Assembly: GCA_046304755.1 (NCBI GenBank)
Contig: JBKCDO010000306.1
Location: 1-30,423, forward strand
Origin: JAIBBG01 sp046304755
GTDB taxonomy: Bacteria; Bacteroidota; Bacteroidia; Flavobacteriales_D; Sanyastnellaceae
DNA: 30,423 nucleotides
Direction of reading: 5' to 3'
This document shows, piece by piece, positions 8,073 to 17,900 of this stretch. The notes under the pieces are model-generated. The model made no database searches. It was not told where the DNA came from and was given only the letters and a program-made list of their open reading frames with translations. The stretch's first letter is position 1. The number at the start of each line of letters is the position of its first letter. The translations under genes were made by a program, and so were the position numbers.

Positions 8073-8891
8073 ATGACAGCATTAGATCAATTAGAGCAAA
8101 CCGTTGAATGGTTGCGCAGCAAGGGCATGAATGCCCCGGAAGTAGGGATTATCCTCGGAACAGGGTTGGGTGAACTAGCCAATGCTATTGAATGCGAAAA
8201 GCAATTCAGTTACAACGTCATTCCGAACTTCCCGATTGCAACCGTCGAGTTTCACTTCGGCAAACTCATTTACGGAAATCTGGGTGGAAAAAAAGTGATG
8301 GCCTTTCAGGGTCGTTTCCACTATTACGAAGGGCACAGCATGGATGATGTGGTCATGCCTGTTCGTGTAATGAAAATGCTGGGCGTGAAATACGTGCTGC
8401 TTTCCAACGCAGCAGGCGCAATCAATTTGAACTATCAAAAGGGCGACTTAATGATGATTGACGACCACATCAATCTTCAACCCGACAATCCACTACGAGG
8501 CCCTAACATCGATGAATTAGGTCCTCGATTCCCGGATATGTCTGAGCCCTATTCAAAAATGCTCAACAATAAATTGCGCACCATCGCTCAGGAAAAAGGC
8601 ATTGGCCTTCATGAAGGTGTTTATGTATCCGTACCGGGTCCCAATCTCGAAACACGCGCTGAATACCGCATGCTCAAAATGTTCGGTGCCGATGCCGTCG
8701 GAATGAGCACCGTGCCCGAAGTGATTGCATGCAACCACATGTCATTGCCTTGCTGCTGTGTGTCCGTTATCACAGATGTCTGCGACCCCAACAACCTCAG
8801 CCGTCTCAGCGTCGAAGAAATTATCGCCACTGCGCGGCAAGCAGAGTCTAAGCTGAACGTGCTGTATAAGGAACTGATAGAAAGTTTATAG
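8073..8891 (+). CDS. punA: Purine nucleoside phosphorylase, trimeric PNP-I type
   Basis: A 272-aa enzyme of the trimeric (PNP/MTAP) family, full length. Visible motifs are the phosphate loop LGTGLGE (residues 29-34), GRFHYYEGH (80-88), SNAAGAIN (111-118), VSVPGPNLETRAEYRML with Glu193 at the purine-binding position, and GMSTVPEVIACNH (210-222). It cleaves purine (deoxy)nucleosides with phosphate to free base plus (deoxy)ribose 1-phosphate in purine salvage. The segment SVITDVCDP places Asp235 where mammalian PNP has Asn243, the residue that selects 6-oxopurines, so the substrate range could be wider than inosine and guanosine. The gene lies between two repeat arrays and appears monocistronic; its TAG stop is part of the downstream array. 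Confidence 0.95.
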   Translation: MTALDQLEQTVEWLRSKGMNAPEVGIILGTGLGELANAIECEKQFSYNVIPNFPIATVEFHFGKLIYGNLGGKKVMAFQGRFHYYEGHSMDDVVMPVRVMKMLGVKYVLLSNAAGAINLNYQKGDLMMIDDHINLQPDNPLRGPNIDELGPRFPDMSEPYSKMLNNKLRTIAQEKGIGLHEGVYVSVPGPNLETRAEYRMLKMFGADAVGMSTVPEVIACNHMSLPCCCVSVITDVCDPNNLSRLSVEEIIATARQAESKLNVLYKELIESL

Positions 8892-8970
8892 TGAATAGTG
8901 AAAGGGTGAAGTGGTGAAGTACTGCGTCCAAGAACTATTTCACCATTTCACTCCTTCACTCCTTCACTTC
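8889..8970 (+). repeat. Inverted pair of GTGAA-type repeat arrays after punA
   Basis: The left arm consists of 7-8-bp units (TAGTGAA, TAGTGAA, GGGTGAA, GTGGTGAA) that start at the stop codon and run to ~8920. The right arm is the same family in reverse complement (TTTCACC, TTTCACT, CCTTCACT, CCTTCACT) from ~8938 to 8970. A spacer containing ACTGCGTC separates them. The arms can pair imperfectly into a long hairpin that may serve as a terminator. Confidence 0.8.
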
Positions 8971-8974
8971 TCCC

Positions 8975-9106
8975 TATATTTGCGCGCCTTTTCCCAAACG
9001 GGTTTTACTTCACATCTTCATCAGTGGCGCGGCGGTAGCGCTTTTTATCTGAAAATGGTTGTTTAATTCAATTGGAATCGGCATTAACAACCAATAGTTT
9101 TCACTT
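8975..9106 (+). promoter_or_regulatory. Putative promoter and ~120-base leader of deaD
   Basis: TATATTTG at 8975-8982 matches the -7 consensus and directly follows the repeat hairpin. If used, the transcript has a leader of about 118 bases, unusually long for this window. The leader holds two short hairpin-plus-T candidates: CCCaaacGGG followed by TTTTA (about 8993-9006), and GGCGC...GCGCTTTTT (about 9024-9045). Long leaders are common on cold-shock helicase genes, so post-transcriptional control is possible. Confidence 0.4.
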
Positions 9107-10855
9107 ATGATGAATTTTGAATTGCTCGGGCTGAGTAAGCCTGTTCTACGCGCCATTGCCGAATTAGGCTTTGAAACACCAACCCCAATCCAGGAACAAG
9201 CCATACCCGTTATGCTTGGTGGCAACCAAGATGTTGTAGCCCTGGCACAAACAGGGACCGGCAAAACAGCAGCATTCGGATTACCCCTGATTGACTTGAT
9301 CGACTTCAATCAACGTCACACCCAAGCATTGATTCTTGCACCAACACGCGAGCTCTGCATGCAAATCACCCGCGATTTACAGAACTTCTCCAAGCACATG
9401 GGCGGCGCTCATGTTGTAGCTATCTATGGTGGAGCAAGTATCGAAGGACAGATTCGCGAAATGCGCAAAGGACCGCAAATCGTTGCAGCAACGCCCGGTC
9501 GATTGGTCGACATGATTGAACGTGGTGTGGTTGACCTCACGCGTATCGAGTTTGTGGTATTAGATGAAGCCGATGAAATGCTCACTATGGGTTTCAAGGA
9601 TGATCTCGATTTGATACTATCCCAAACCCCTGACGAGAAAAACACTTGGCTTTTCTCCGCAACCATGCCTTCAGAGGTGCAGCGCATTGCGAAGAATTAC
9701 ATGAATGAGCCTTTCGAGGTTACCGTAGGTCAGCGCAATTCCGGCAACGAAAACATTGAACACTTATACTACGTCGTTCACGCGAAAGATCGTTACCTCG
9801 CGCTCAAGCGCATCGCCGATTTCAACCCCGATATTTTCGCCATCGTGTTTTGTAGAACAAAAGCAGAAACGCAACAAGTGGCTGATGCCCTCATAAAAGA
9901 CGGCTATAATGCCGACGCTCTGCACGGCGATTTATCGCAAGCTCAACGCGATTTCGTGATGAAGCGTTACCGCAGTCGCTCCTTGCAAATGCTTGTGGCT
10001 ACCGATGTGGCAGCACGTGGTATTGATGTGAATGACGTCACACACGTAATCAACTACAACCTGCCGGATGAGATTGAAAGTTACACGCACCGCAGTGGAC
10101 GTACCGCCCGTGCAGGTAAGACCGGCGTTAGTATCGCCATCATTCACAGCAAGGAGTTGCACAAGATTCGTGAGATTGAAAAAATCATCAAGCGCAAGTT
10201 CACCCAAGCTCAAATCCCAACCGGCTTTGATGTGTGCGAACAACAGCTAATGGCTTTGGTAAAACGCATTCACAATGTGGAAGTAGATGAGAAGACCGTT
10301 GAGCGCTATTTGCCTCAGGTCTTCGATGAGCTGCAAGAATTATCACGAGAGGACATCATCAAGCGCTTTGTCTCGATTGAATTTAATCGCTTTGCCGAAT
10401 ACTACCGCAATGCTCCGGACTTGAATCACAATGCCCAGCGTGATGACCGTCGTGCATTGGCGCCCGGCGTGGTGAAACTCTACATGAATATTGGCGGCAT
10501 TGATGGCTTTGACTTCAACACCATCAAAGAATTTATCGCTGAGAATGCGGAGATTCAAGTAGCTGATATTACCTGGACCGATATCAAGAATACCTTCTCG
10601 CTCATTGAAGTGAAGAATGAAGCGGTCGATAAAATCATGGAAGCCATTCATGGTGCTCAATACCGCGGACGCACCGTGCGTGTTGAATCTCGTGGTAACC
10701 GCGATGCCGGCATTCCTCGCACCCGTTTCCGCAGCGACAAACGCCAAGGCGGCGGTGGTGGTTTTCACAAAGGAAAAGAAGGTGGCTTCGATCGTAAGAA
10801 AAAATCCTACGGATCGAAAGACGGCGGATTTAAGAAGGGGAAGAAATACAAGTAG
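9107..10855 (+). CDS. deaD: DEAD-box RNA helicase with DbpA-type RNA-binding domain (DeaD/CsdA-like)
   Basis: A 582-aa helicase. Q motif FETPTPIQEQAIP, motif I AQTGTGKT (residues 47-54), Ia PTREL, Ib TPGR, motif II DEAD (153-156), SAT, ATDVAARGIDV and HRSGRTARA (motif VI, with Ser for the usual Ile) are all present. After a helical linker, residues ~449-528 form the DbpA RNA-binding domain (VVKLYMNIGGIDGFDF to GRTVRVE). The last ~45 residues are a Gly/Lys/Arg-rich disordered tail. This is the layout of DeaD/CsdA helicases, which unwind structured RNA during ribosome assembly and cold adaptation. Translation starts at 9107 or at the adjacent ATG at 9110. The 3' neighbour is convergent, and a repeat hairpin begins directly at the stop codon. 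Confidence 0.95.
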   Translation: MMNFELLGLSKPVLRAIAELGFETPTPIQEQAIPVMLGGNQDVVALAQTGTGKTAAFGLPLIDLIDFNQRHTQALILAPTRELCMQITRDLQNFSKHMGGAHVVAIYGGASIEGQIREMRKGPQIVAATPGRLVDMIERGVVDLTRIEFVVLDEADEMLTMGFKDDLDLILSQTPDEKNTWLFSATMPSEVQRIAKNYMNEPFEVTVGQRNSGNENIEHLYYVVHAKDRYLALKRIADFNPDIFAIVFCRTKAETQQVADALIKDGYNADALHGDLSQAQRDFVMKRYRSRSLQMLVATDVAARGIDVNDVTHVINYNLPDEIESYTHRSGRTARAGKTGVSIAIIHSKELHKIREIEKIIKRKFTQAQIPTGFDVCEQQLMALVKRIHNVEVDEKTVERYLPQVFDELQELSREDIIKRFVSIEFNRFAEYYRNAPDLNHNAQRDDRRALAPGVVKLYMNIGGIDGFDFNTIKEFIAENAEIQVADITWTDIKNTFSLIEVKNEAVDKIMEAIHGAQYRGRTVRVESRGNRDAGIPRTRFRSDKRQGGGGGFHKGKEGGFDRKKKSYGSKDGGFKKGKKYK

Positions 10856-10932
10856 GGTGAAATGGTGAAATAGTGAAATAGTGAAAGGGTGAACACCATT
10901 TCACTATTTCACCACTTCACCACTTCACCATT
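10856..10932. repeat. Inverted octamer-repeat hairpin between deaD and the NlpC/P60 gene
   Basis: The left arm has 8-bp units GGTGAAAT, GGTGAAAT, AGTGAAAT, AGTGAAAG, GGTGAAC from 10856, the base after the deaD stop. The right arm holds the reverse-complement family (TTTCACTA, TTTCACCA, CTTCACCA, CTTCACCA) to 10932. It runs into the convergent gene and contains that gene's stop codon. It probably acts as a bidirectional terminator, although it lacks a clear U-tract. Confidence 0.85.
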
Positions 10933-11650
10933 TGCGTTTAATCGTTCGCAACTGATGCGTATACTGCCCTGTCTCACGATTATAAATCCCCTGATGATCG
11001 ATGACATCAATACGCACTTTGCCGGATGCATGAATGATGTGGCTTTCACCTGAATCTTCACGCAGGATTATTCCCACATGCGTAATGCGACCTTCTGCAT
11101 TATCAAAAAATGCCAGATCTCCTGTTTGTGTTTCTTCGAGAAAAGAAACCGTATCTCCCAACTCCGCTTGCTGATATGCATCGCGCGGTAGTTGAACCCC
11201 GTTCAGTCCCATTACGAGCTGCGTGAAGCCCGAACAATCAATCCCCAAGATCGTGCGACCTCCCCATAAATAGGGAGCATTCAGGAACTCACGCGCGCAG
11301 CGTTCTATATCATCAGCAGTACCTTTCCATTTGGGCTGTTCATCGACAATCGTCCAATCCGCAGGTATACGCGATCCTGCCGCAAGCCAAATGGTTTCAC
11401 CTTCAGTAGTAGTGCACCTGGTAACGACCGCTGTAAGTTGAATGATGCGACTTTCTAAGGCTGCGTCTATCCAGTGCTTATTATCCATCCAACCCTCATA
11501 GCTATCCGATTCATGACGAACAAGTGACCATTTTTCACGCTGCTCCAATACGCTGATTTCCGCCCCTAGTAAGGCCTGGCTCACCATTTCGCTTCTATCG
11601 GAAGGCTCTGCACGCAGCGGCGCAATGGCCACATTTACCGTCTTTTTCAT
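10925..11650 (-). CDS. NlpC/P60 family peptidase, YkfC-like gamma-D-glutamyl-L-diamino acid endopeptidase
   Basis: A 241-aa protein with two N-terminal SH3b-like regions (about residues 1-105) and a C-terminal NlpC/P60 domain (about 110-240). Catalytic residues are Cys139 in GIDCSGFTQL, His191 in THVGIIL, and a third polar residue, most likely His207 in IIHASG. No signal peptide is visible, which fits cytoplasmic YkfC-type enzymes that cut between D-Glu and the diamino acid of recycled peptidoglycan peptides. The last codon (TGG) and the stop (TGA) lie inside the TGGTGA repeat array, so the C-terminus may have been altered by repeat insertion. The gene is convergent with deaD and divergent from the first giant gene. 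Confidence 0.9.
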   Translation of the reverse strand: MKKTVNVAIAPLRAEPSDRSEMVSQALLGAEISVLEQREKWSLVRHESDSYEGWMDNKHWIDAALESRIIQLTAVVTRCTTTEGETIWLAAGSRIPADWTIVDEQPKWKGTADDIERCAREFLNAPYLWGGRTILGIDCSGFTQLVMGLNGVQLPRDAYQQAELGDTVSFLEETQTGDLAFFDNAEGRITHVGIILREDSGESHIIHASGKVRIDVIDHQGIYNRETGQYTHQLRTIKRKW

Positions 11651-11950
11651 TGGTCAAAAATAACCTTCCCATCACTGAGAAAAAGGTGATTCAGAATGCT
11701 CATCGCCCCTTTTTAATCCAATTCCATCCTTTTTTCACCGACGATCCCATTCAAAAAACCAAAAATGTGGTCTCAAAAACAACCCTTATTCACTTTTTCC
11801 GCATTGATTTTCAATGGACTAAAAAATTTTATCGATTTTATTTGCTTTTTTGTCTAAACCAGTTATATCTTTGTCGGGCTAAAACTGAATTACGTCTTTC
11901 CCCTATTGAGACAAATTCTTAAACATTTGTCAAACTAAAAACTAAACAAG
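11651..11950. promoter_or_regulatory. Divergent intergenic region with a strong promoter for giant gene 1
   Basis: This is a 300-base AT-rich gap. On the plus strand, TATCTTTG (11866-11873) matches the -7 box and TTTG (11841-11844) lies 21 bases upstream as the -33 element: the best-formed promoter in the window, giving a ~70-base leader. On the minus strand, TATTTTTG (complement of 11655-11662) lies only 4 bases before the peptidase ATG, so that gene could have an almost leaderless mRNA. A 90-codon open frame across this gap shows no recognisable protein and is not called. Confidence 0.6.
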
Positions 11951-14900
11951 ATGAATTTCTTTACGAATTCGTGCACAGCACTTGTGGCCGGCGTTGATGT
12001 TTTCAATGCCAAATTCCTGAATGCCCTTAAGGCATTATTTTTCTGTTTAATGGTTTTGCTTTGGGGAGGGTCCTATGCGAAGGCCCAATCCGACAGTACT
12101 GCTTCTGCTTCTGTATCTTCTGAACTGCGCAGCGGCGATGATTCAGGAGATAATGATGATTCTGATGATGACGACGGTGATGACGACGGTGATGACGATG
12201 GTGATGATGATGGTGATGATGATGAAGCTCACAACGACGATGACGACGATGACGATGACGACGACCAAGTCGCCATTTGTCACCAGCTCGGCAACGGCGG
12301 TTCAATCACCATCTACGTTAATCAAAATGCAGTTCAAGCACACTTAAACCATGGTGACTACCTGGGTGTGTGTGATGATGGTCAGAACAATGACGTTCCA
12401 TGCGAACTCGCATTGGTAGTGAACTGTCCGGCAGACGTTACAGTAGAATGCGGCCAGGAAGGAAACTTCGATTTTACCGGTACTCCCGATATCAGCGGAG
12501 AATTCTGCACGGAGCAACTAAACGTAAACTTCGAAGACGCTTTGATTTCTTGCACGCCATGCGGCAAGGTTATTTCGCGTACTTGGATTATCTCAGTTGG
12601 TAATCTCGTAGAAGTGTGCACTCAAATTATTACTTCTCAAGACACTCAAGGTCCTGAATTTATCGGACTTGACGCTGAACTGAATGTTCAGTGCCGCGAT
12701 GAGGTGTACTTCCAGGACGTTACTGCTGTTGATGCATGCAGCGGTGAAACGACTATTGAAACTTGGAACAGCAATACCGGCGAAGTGGATAGCGAGTGTA
12801 TCGCTACAACTGCTTTCGGTCCGGGTGCTGATTGGGCTGTTTGGTTGCCTACGCTTTCTTCTGCTTCAGGTGCAAACTTCGTATTCGATGCCGCCGGCGG
12901 TCACTTCGACCAATTCGCCGATGGCAGTGCGCATTTGCATGGTACTGTTGTCAACACCATGAACGCCAACGAACAATTCATCGTTGACCTCTGGTTTGAA
13001 AACAAAGCAGATTGGGCTGCATGGTCTGCTCAAGGTCGTAACTATAAGAACGACTTATTGCTGGCTTGCGCTACCAATAACCACCAGGCTTGGGATTACT
13101 ACGAATTAGTTGGAGGATTCTCCACTTTGACCGGTGCCGGTGATTTGGCCGGTGATGTACTTTACTTGTACCACCTCCCAAATAACTACTACTTCGGTTT
13201 CCAAATTGGTGTTGGTGCTAACAACAAAAACTGCGAAAACGGTTTGTCAGGCTGGTTCACTTACGAAGGTTTCGCCGGTAACGAACACATCAGCGGTCAC
13301 GGTGACGTAAACGTTGATGTACAGTGCGATCCTAACTTGAACCAGAATTGCATTCACAATACCTCTTTCACTAATCTATATCGCGCCGTTGACGGTTGTG
13401 GTCGCGCTACAGTTGCTTCACAACAAGTAATTGTAAATGACACTACCGCTCCTGTATTCAGCAACTGTCCTGAATCATTCACTATGGAATGTTCTGATCC
13501 TGCAGCTCCTGTGGCTGAAGGTCTTGAAGCTACTGACAATTGCTCAGGTGATGTTGTTATTGCATACCTCGGCGAAGTTGCTGAAGGCGGCCCTTGCTAC
13601 TCTACGTTGACTCGCACCTGGTCTGCTACAGACCTTTGTGGTAACCGCGCTGAATGTGTTCAGGTTATCACTATCGTTGATACTACTGCTCCTGTATTGA
13701 ACAATCTTCCGGAAGGTGAAATCACCGTTGAGTGTGATGCCGTTCCTGCAGCTGCCGGTGTAACTATCGAAGACAATTGCGATCAAAACCCAACATTGGT
13801 TTACAACGAAGAACGTATCGATGGCAACTGCCCATCAAACTACACGTTGATCCGCACATGGTACGGTTACGATCAGTGTGAAAACACCACTGTGACTTAC
13901 CAGCAAACGATCAACGTACAGGACACAACTGCTCCTACGTTCGATCCTTACGAATTCTATGCACACATCGAGTGTGATCAGATTCCGGCTATCATTCCTG
14001 CCAGCGACAACTGTGGTCAAGCTACAGTAGTAGTTATAGAAGAAACGTTGAACTCCGGTGGTTGCCTTGGTACTTTGCACCGTGTTTACCGTGCTACTGA
14101 CGAGTGTGGTAACTCATCAGAAGCCGAGCAATACATTGCTATTCTCGACAATACGGCTCCTGAATTTGTTGGTCTTCCTGAAGACAACACTGTAGAATGC
14201 TCTGAGGTTGTATTGAACAACGATGGCGGTGTTACCGGTACAGACAACTGCGAAAATGAAGTGGTTATCACTTATTCTGAGCAGTATGTAGGTCAGGACG
14301 ACGATTGCCCTGAAACGTATGACATCATCCGTACTTGGGTAGCAACAGACGCTTGCGACAATCAGTCAACAGCTACTCGCACTACACAGGTTCAAGACAC
14401 TACTGCTCCTGAGTTTGTAAGCTTCCCACAGGACATGACTATCAGCTGCAGCGATTCTATCCCGGCTGTAGAATACCCTGTTGCTGTTGACAATTGCGAT
14501 AGCGAAGTAGATGTAGCATTCGGTGAGGCAATCATGCCTGGTTCATGCCCACAGCATTATACCATCCACCGCACGTTCCGTGCTTATGACAACTGCCAGA
14601 ATGAAACAGTTGAAACTCAAGTAATCACTGTAATCGACGAAACTGCCCCTGTATTTGCTGAGCAAAACAACCAGTTCACGTATGAGTGCAACACTGAAAT
14701 TCCGGTAACAACACCTGAAGCTGAAGACAACTGCGGTGAAGTTTCATTGAGCTTTATTGATTCTGACAACGAAGGAAGCTCTTGCTACTACACCATCAGC
14801 CGTGTTTGGACAGCTGTTGACGAGTGCAACAACGCTTCTGAATTCACCCAGTACATCCATATCCAGGACACTACAGCTCCTGTGATCAGCGGCGTAGCTC

Positions 14901-17900
14901 AACTCGATCGTCCATGTGATGATTATGCAGGCATCTATGTAAACGTTAGCGACAACTGCAACGAATACTCAGTTGACTACACAGACGAAATGGTATCAGG
15001 CTCATGCGCCGGTAACGTTATCCGTCACTACACCGCTACTGACGTTTGTGGTAACGTTTCTGCTGAATTTGTTCAGGTGATTCACTTGAGCGATGCTGTT
15101 GCGCCGGTGATTGCATTTGTTACTCCTAACATGACCGTTGAATGCGGTGATGAATATGGTGTTCAGCCTGCTTCATTCACTGACAATTGTGATCAAGAGT
15201 TGGATATCACTTCTGACTTCTCTTCTTCAACTGACGGTTGCACAACTATTGAGACCTACACTTGGACTGCTACAGACCATTGCGGTAACTCTACAACGGC
15301 AACTACTGTTGTAACGATTGTTGACACTACTAACCCATACTTCACTGCACTTCCTGAAAACGTTACTGCAAACTGTGACGAAACAATCCCAGGATTCGGT
15401 GAGTATGCTGCTGCTGACAACTGCGACAGTGAAGTTGAAGTATCTGTTGAAGAGTCAATCATCCCCGGTAACTGTCCACAGAGCTACACTATCGAGCGTG
15501 TTTACCGCGCATTCGACAACTGTGGTAACCAGGTTGTTGAATCACGTTATGTGTATGTAATCGATCAGTATGCTCCGGTGTTCGAAGAGCAGTCGAGTGC
15601 ATTCTCTTATGAGTGTGGTGAGGAAATCCCAGTAATTGAACCTGTGGCAAATGACAATTGCTCCGATAATATAACCTACTCATATTTCGATAGCGAAACA
15701 CTTTCATCTGATTCGATTCCTGGTTACTCAAGCCAAGGCATCTACTTGGATTTGCGCGATTATGAAGGATTAGTAGCTGTTTCTATGTCAACATCACAGG
15801 AAAGCGGAATCTTCCATTTCATTAACATTCCTAACGTTGACTATATCCCGGAAAATGCAGGTACACGTAACTATACACTACAAGGTGGTCAGGTATATGG
15901 TCCTTGCACAGCTCCGTATGGTACGCTTTACATTGGAGAAGAGACTCCTGTTGGTGGTATTCGTCTAATCCTGGTAGAAGAGGGCGGCGATGATTGGAAT
16001 GACATGGTATTGACAATCAATGTAGGTCGTTTCTCAAGACTAAATGGAACTCCTGTTTCACAGAACCCATGTGAGCAACAGTTCACTCGTACCTGGACAG
16101 CAAGTGATGAGTGTGGAAACAGCTCAACATTTGATCAGCACATTACTATCGTTGACACTCAAGCTCCGGTTGTAAATCCTTACGCTGTAGAAATCGAAAT
16201 GCCATGTGATGCTGTAAGCAACGAGATCTTGATCTCTGCAGAAGATTGCAACGAAGTGGTAATTACCTACACTGACGAGCACGTAAGTGGTGGTTGTGCA
16301 GGTAAGATCATGCGTACCTATAGTGTAAGCGACGTTTGCGGTAACCAGACTTCAGGTTTGATTCAGCAGATCATTACCTTGATCGACGTTACTGCTCCTG
16401 CAGTTGCTGTTGCTCCTGTTGATGCTACGATCGAGTGTGGTGATGATGTTCCTTCATACAACCCACAATGGTCTGACAACTGCGCTGATTACACTGATTT
16501 GATTGAAACAGCATTCCAGCAAGTAACTGAAGATGCATGTACTACAATCATCTATCAGACTTGGACTGCTGTTGATCCTTGCGGTAACTCAACAACTGTA
16601 TCACGCACTATCACCATCGTTGACAGCACTGCTCCTGAATTCACATACGTTCCACAAGATGAGAACCGTGAGTGCACACAGGAAGATTTCGTAGCACCTG
16701 CATACGCTATCGACAACTGCTCTGATGTGACTATCTCACACAGCGATGTAATCGTGGGTGGTCAGTGTGCTGCTAACTACACTATCGAGCGCACTTACCG
16801 TGCAAGCGACGAGTGTGGCAACTACTCTGAATACGTTCAGCACATCAACGTGAGCGACAACTACGGTCCAATCTGGGGTGAAAACCAATCACAGTTCGTT
16901 TACGAGTGTGGTTCAGATGCTACAGTAGTTGAGCCGGTTGCTTACGACGCTTGCAGCTTGTTCTCTATGGATTACACTCAAGGTGAAACGTGGGTTGACG
17001 GTTGCAACAGCGGATTTACCCGCACTTGGATTGCAGTGGATGCTTGCGGTAACGCTAGCCAGCCATTCGTTCAGTATATCAGCTTCGAAGACACTACTGA
17101 GCCTATGCTCAGCGGTTGCCCACAAGACCTGGTATTGGCTTGCACCGATGCAGTTCCTGCTCCTGCTGAAGTGACTGCTTACGACTCTTGTGATGAGAAC
17201 GTTCAGGTTTACTACGAAGAGCACATCATTGGTGATGCTCCGGCTGAAGGTTCAATTGCTGATTGTAACTTGATCACTCCTGCTCGCTCTGTTGGCAACC
17301 CATGCGGTTACCCATACGACTGGGCTATGGCGATGTTCGCTATGCCAACTGCTCACCGTTACTATCAAGTTGTAGATGGTCACTTGGTTCAGTATCCTGG
17401 TGGTTCATTGCACCTTCTTGCTCAGCTTGAGAATGCAGTGAATCCGGGTTCAGGTTTCTACGTTGACGTAACCTTTGCCGGTGGAATGGATTGGGCTACT
17501 TGGTCTACACAAGGCTTCCCTACAAGCTTCAAGGCTGATTGTGGTGCTGAAGATGCCAACTTCGCTTCATGGACATACTTCTTATTGCAAGCAGGTCCTG
17601 GTGCTGAGTTGACCGGTTACGGTGCTTACGAAGGTTCTTTGATCAACCTCGTGCACGCTCCTGCTAACCACTACTTCGGCTTCCAATTGGGTGATGGCGC
17701 CAACAACTACAACACTGCTGACAACGGCTTCGGTGGTTGGTTCAGCTATACCGGTGTGTTCCGTTCAAACCAGAACCAAGATTTGAGCAGCGTAACCGGT
17801 GCCGGTGACTTTGCTTTCGAATTGGATTGCTGCCCGGATTACTCAATCCAGCGTCAGTGGACTGCTATCGATTGCTCAGGCAATGCTGTGACTTGCACGC

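Noticed and set aside
11650..11922. A 90-codon plus-strand frame in the divergent intergenic region
   Set aside because: AT-rich low-complexity composition without domain features, and it overlaps the promoter of giant gene 1.
12170..12265. The Asp-codon repeat tract as a phase-variable switch
   Set aside because: Units are multiples of three bases, so slippage would change length and not the reading frame. It is a length polymorphism at most.
12027..12305. A His-rich 92-codon minus-strand frame over the Asp tract
   Set aside because: The His runs are only the complement of the GATGAC repeats that encode poly-Asp in the giant gene.
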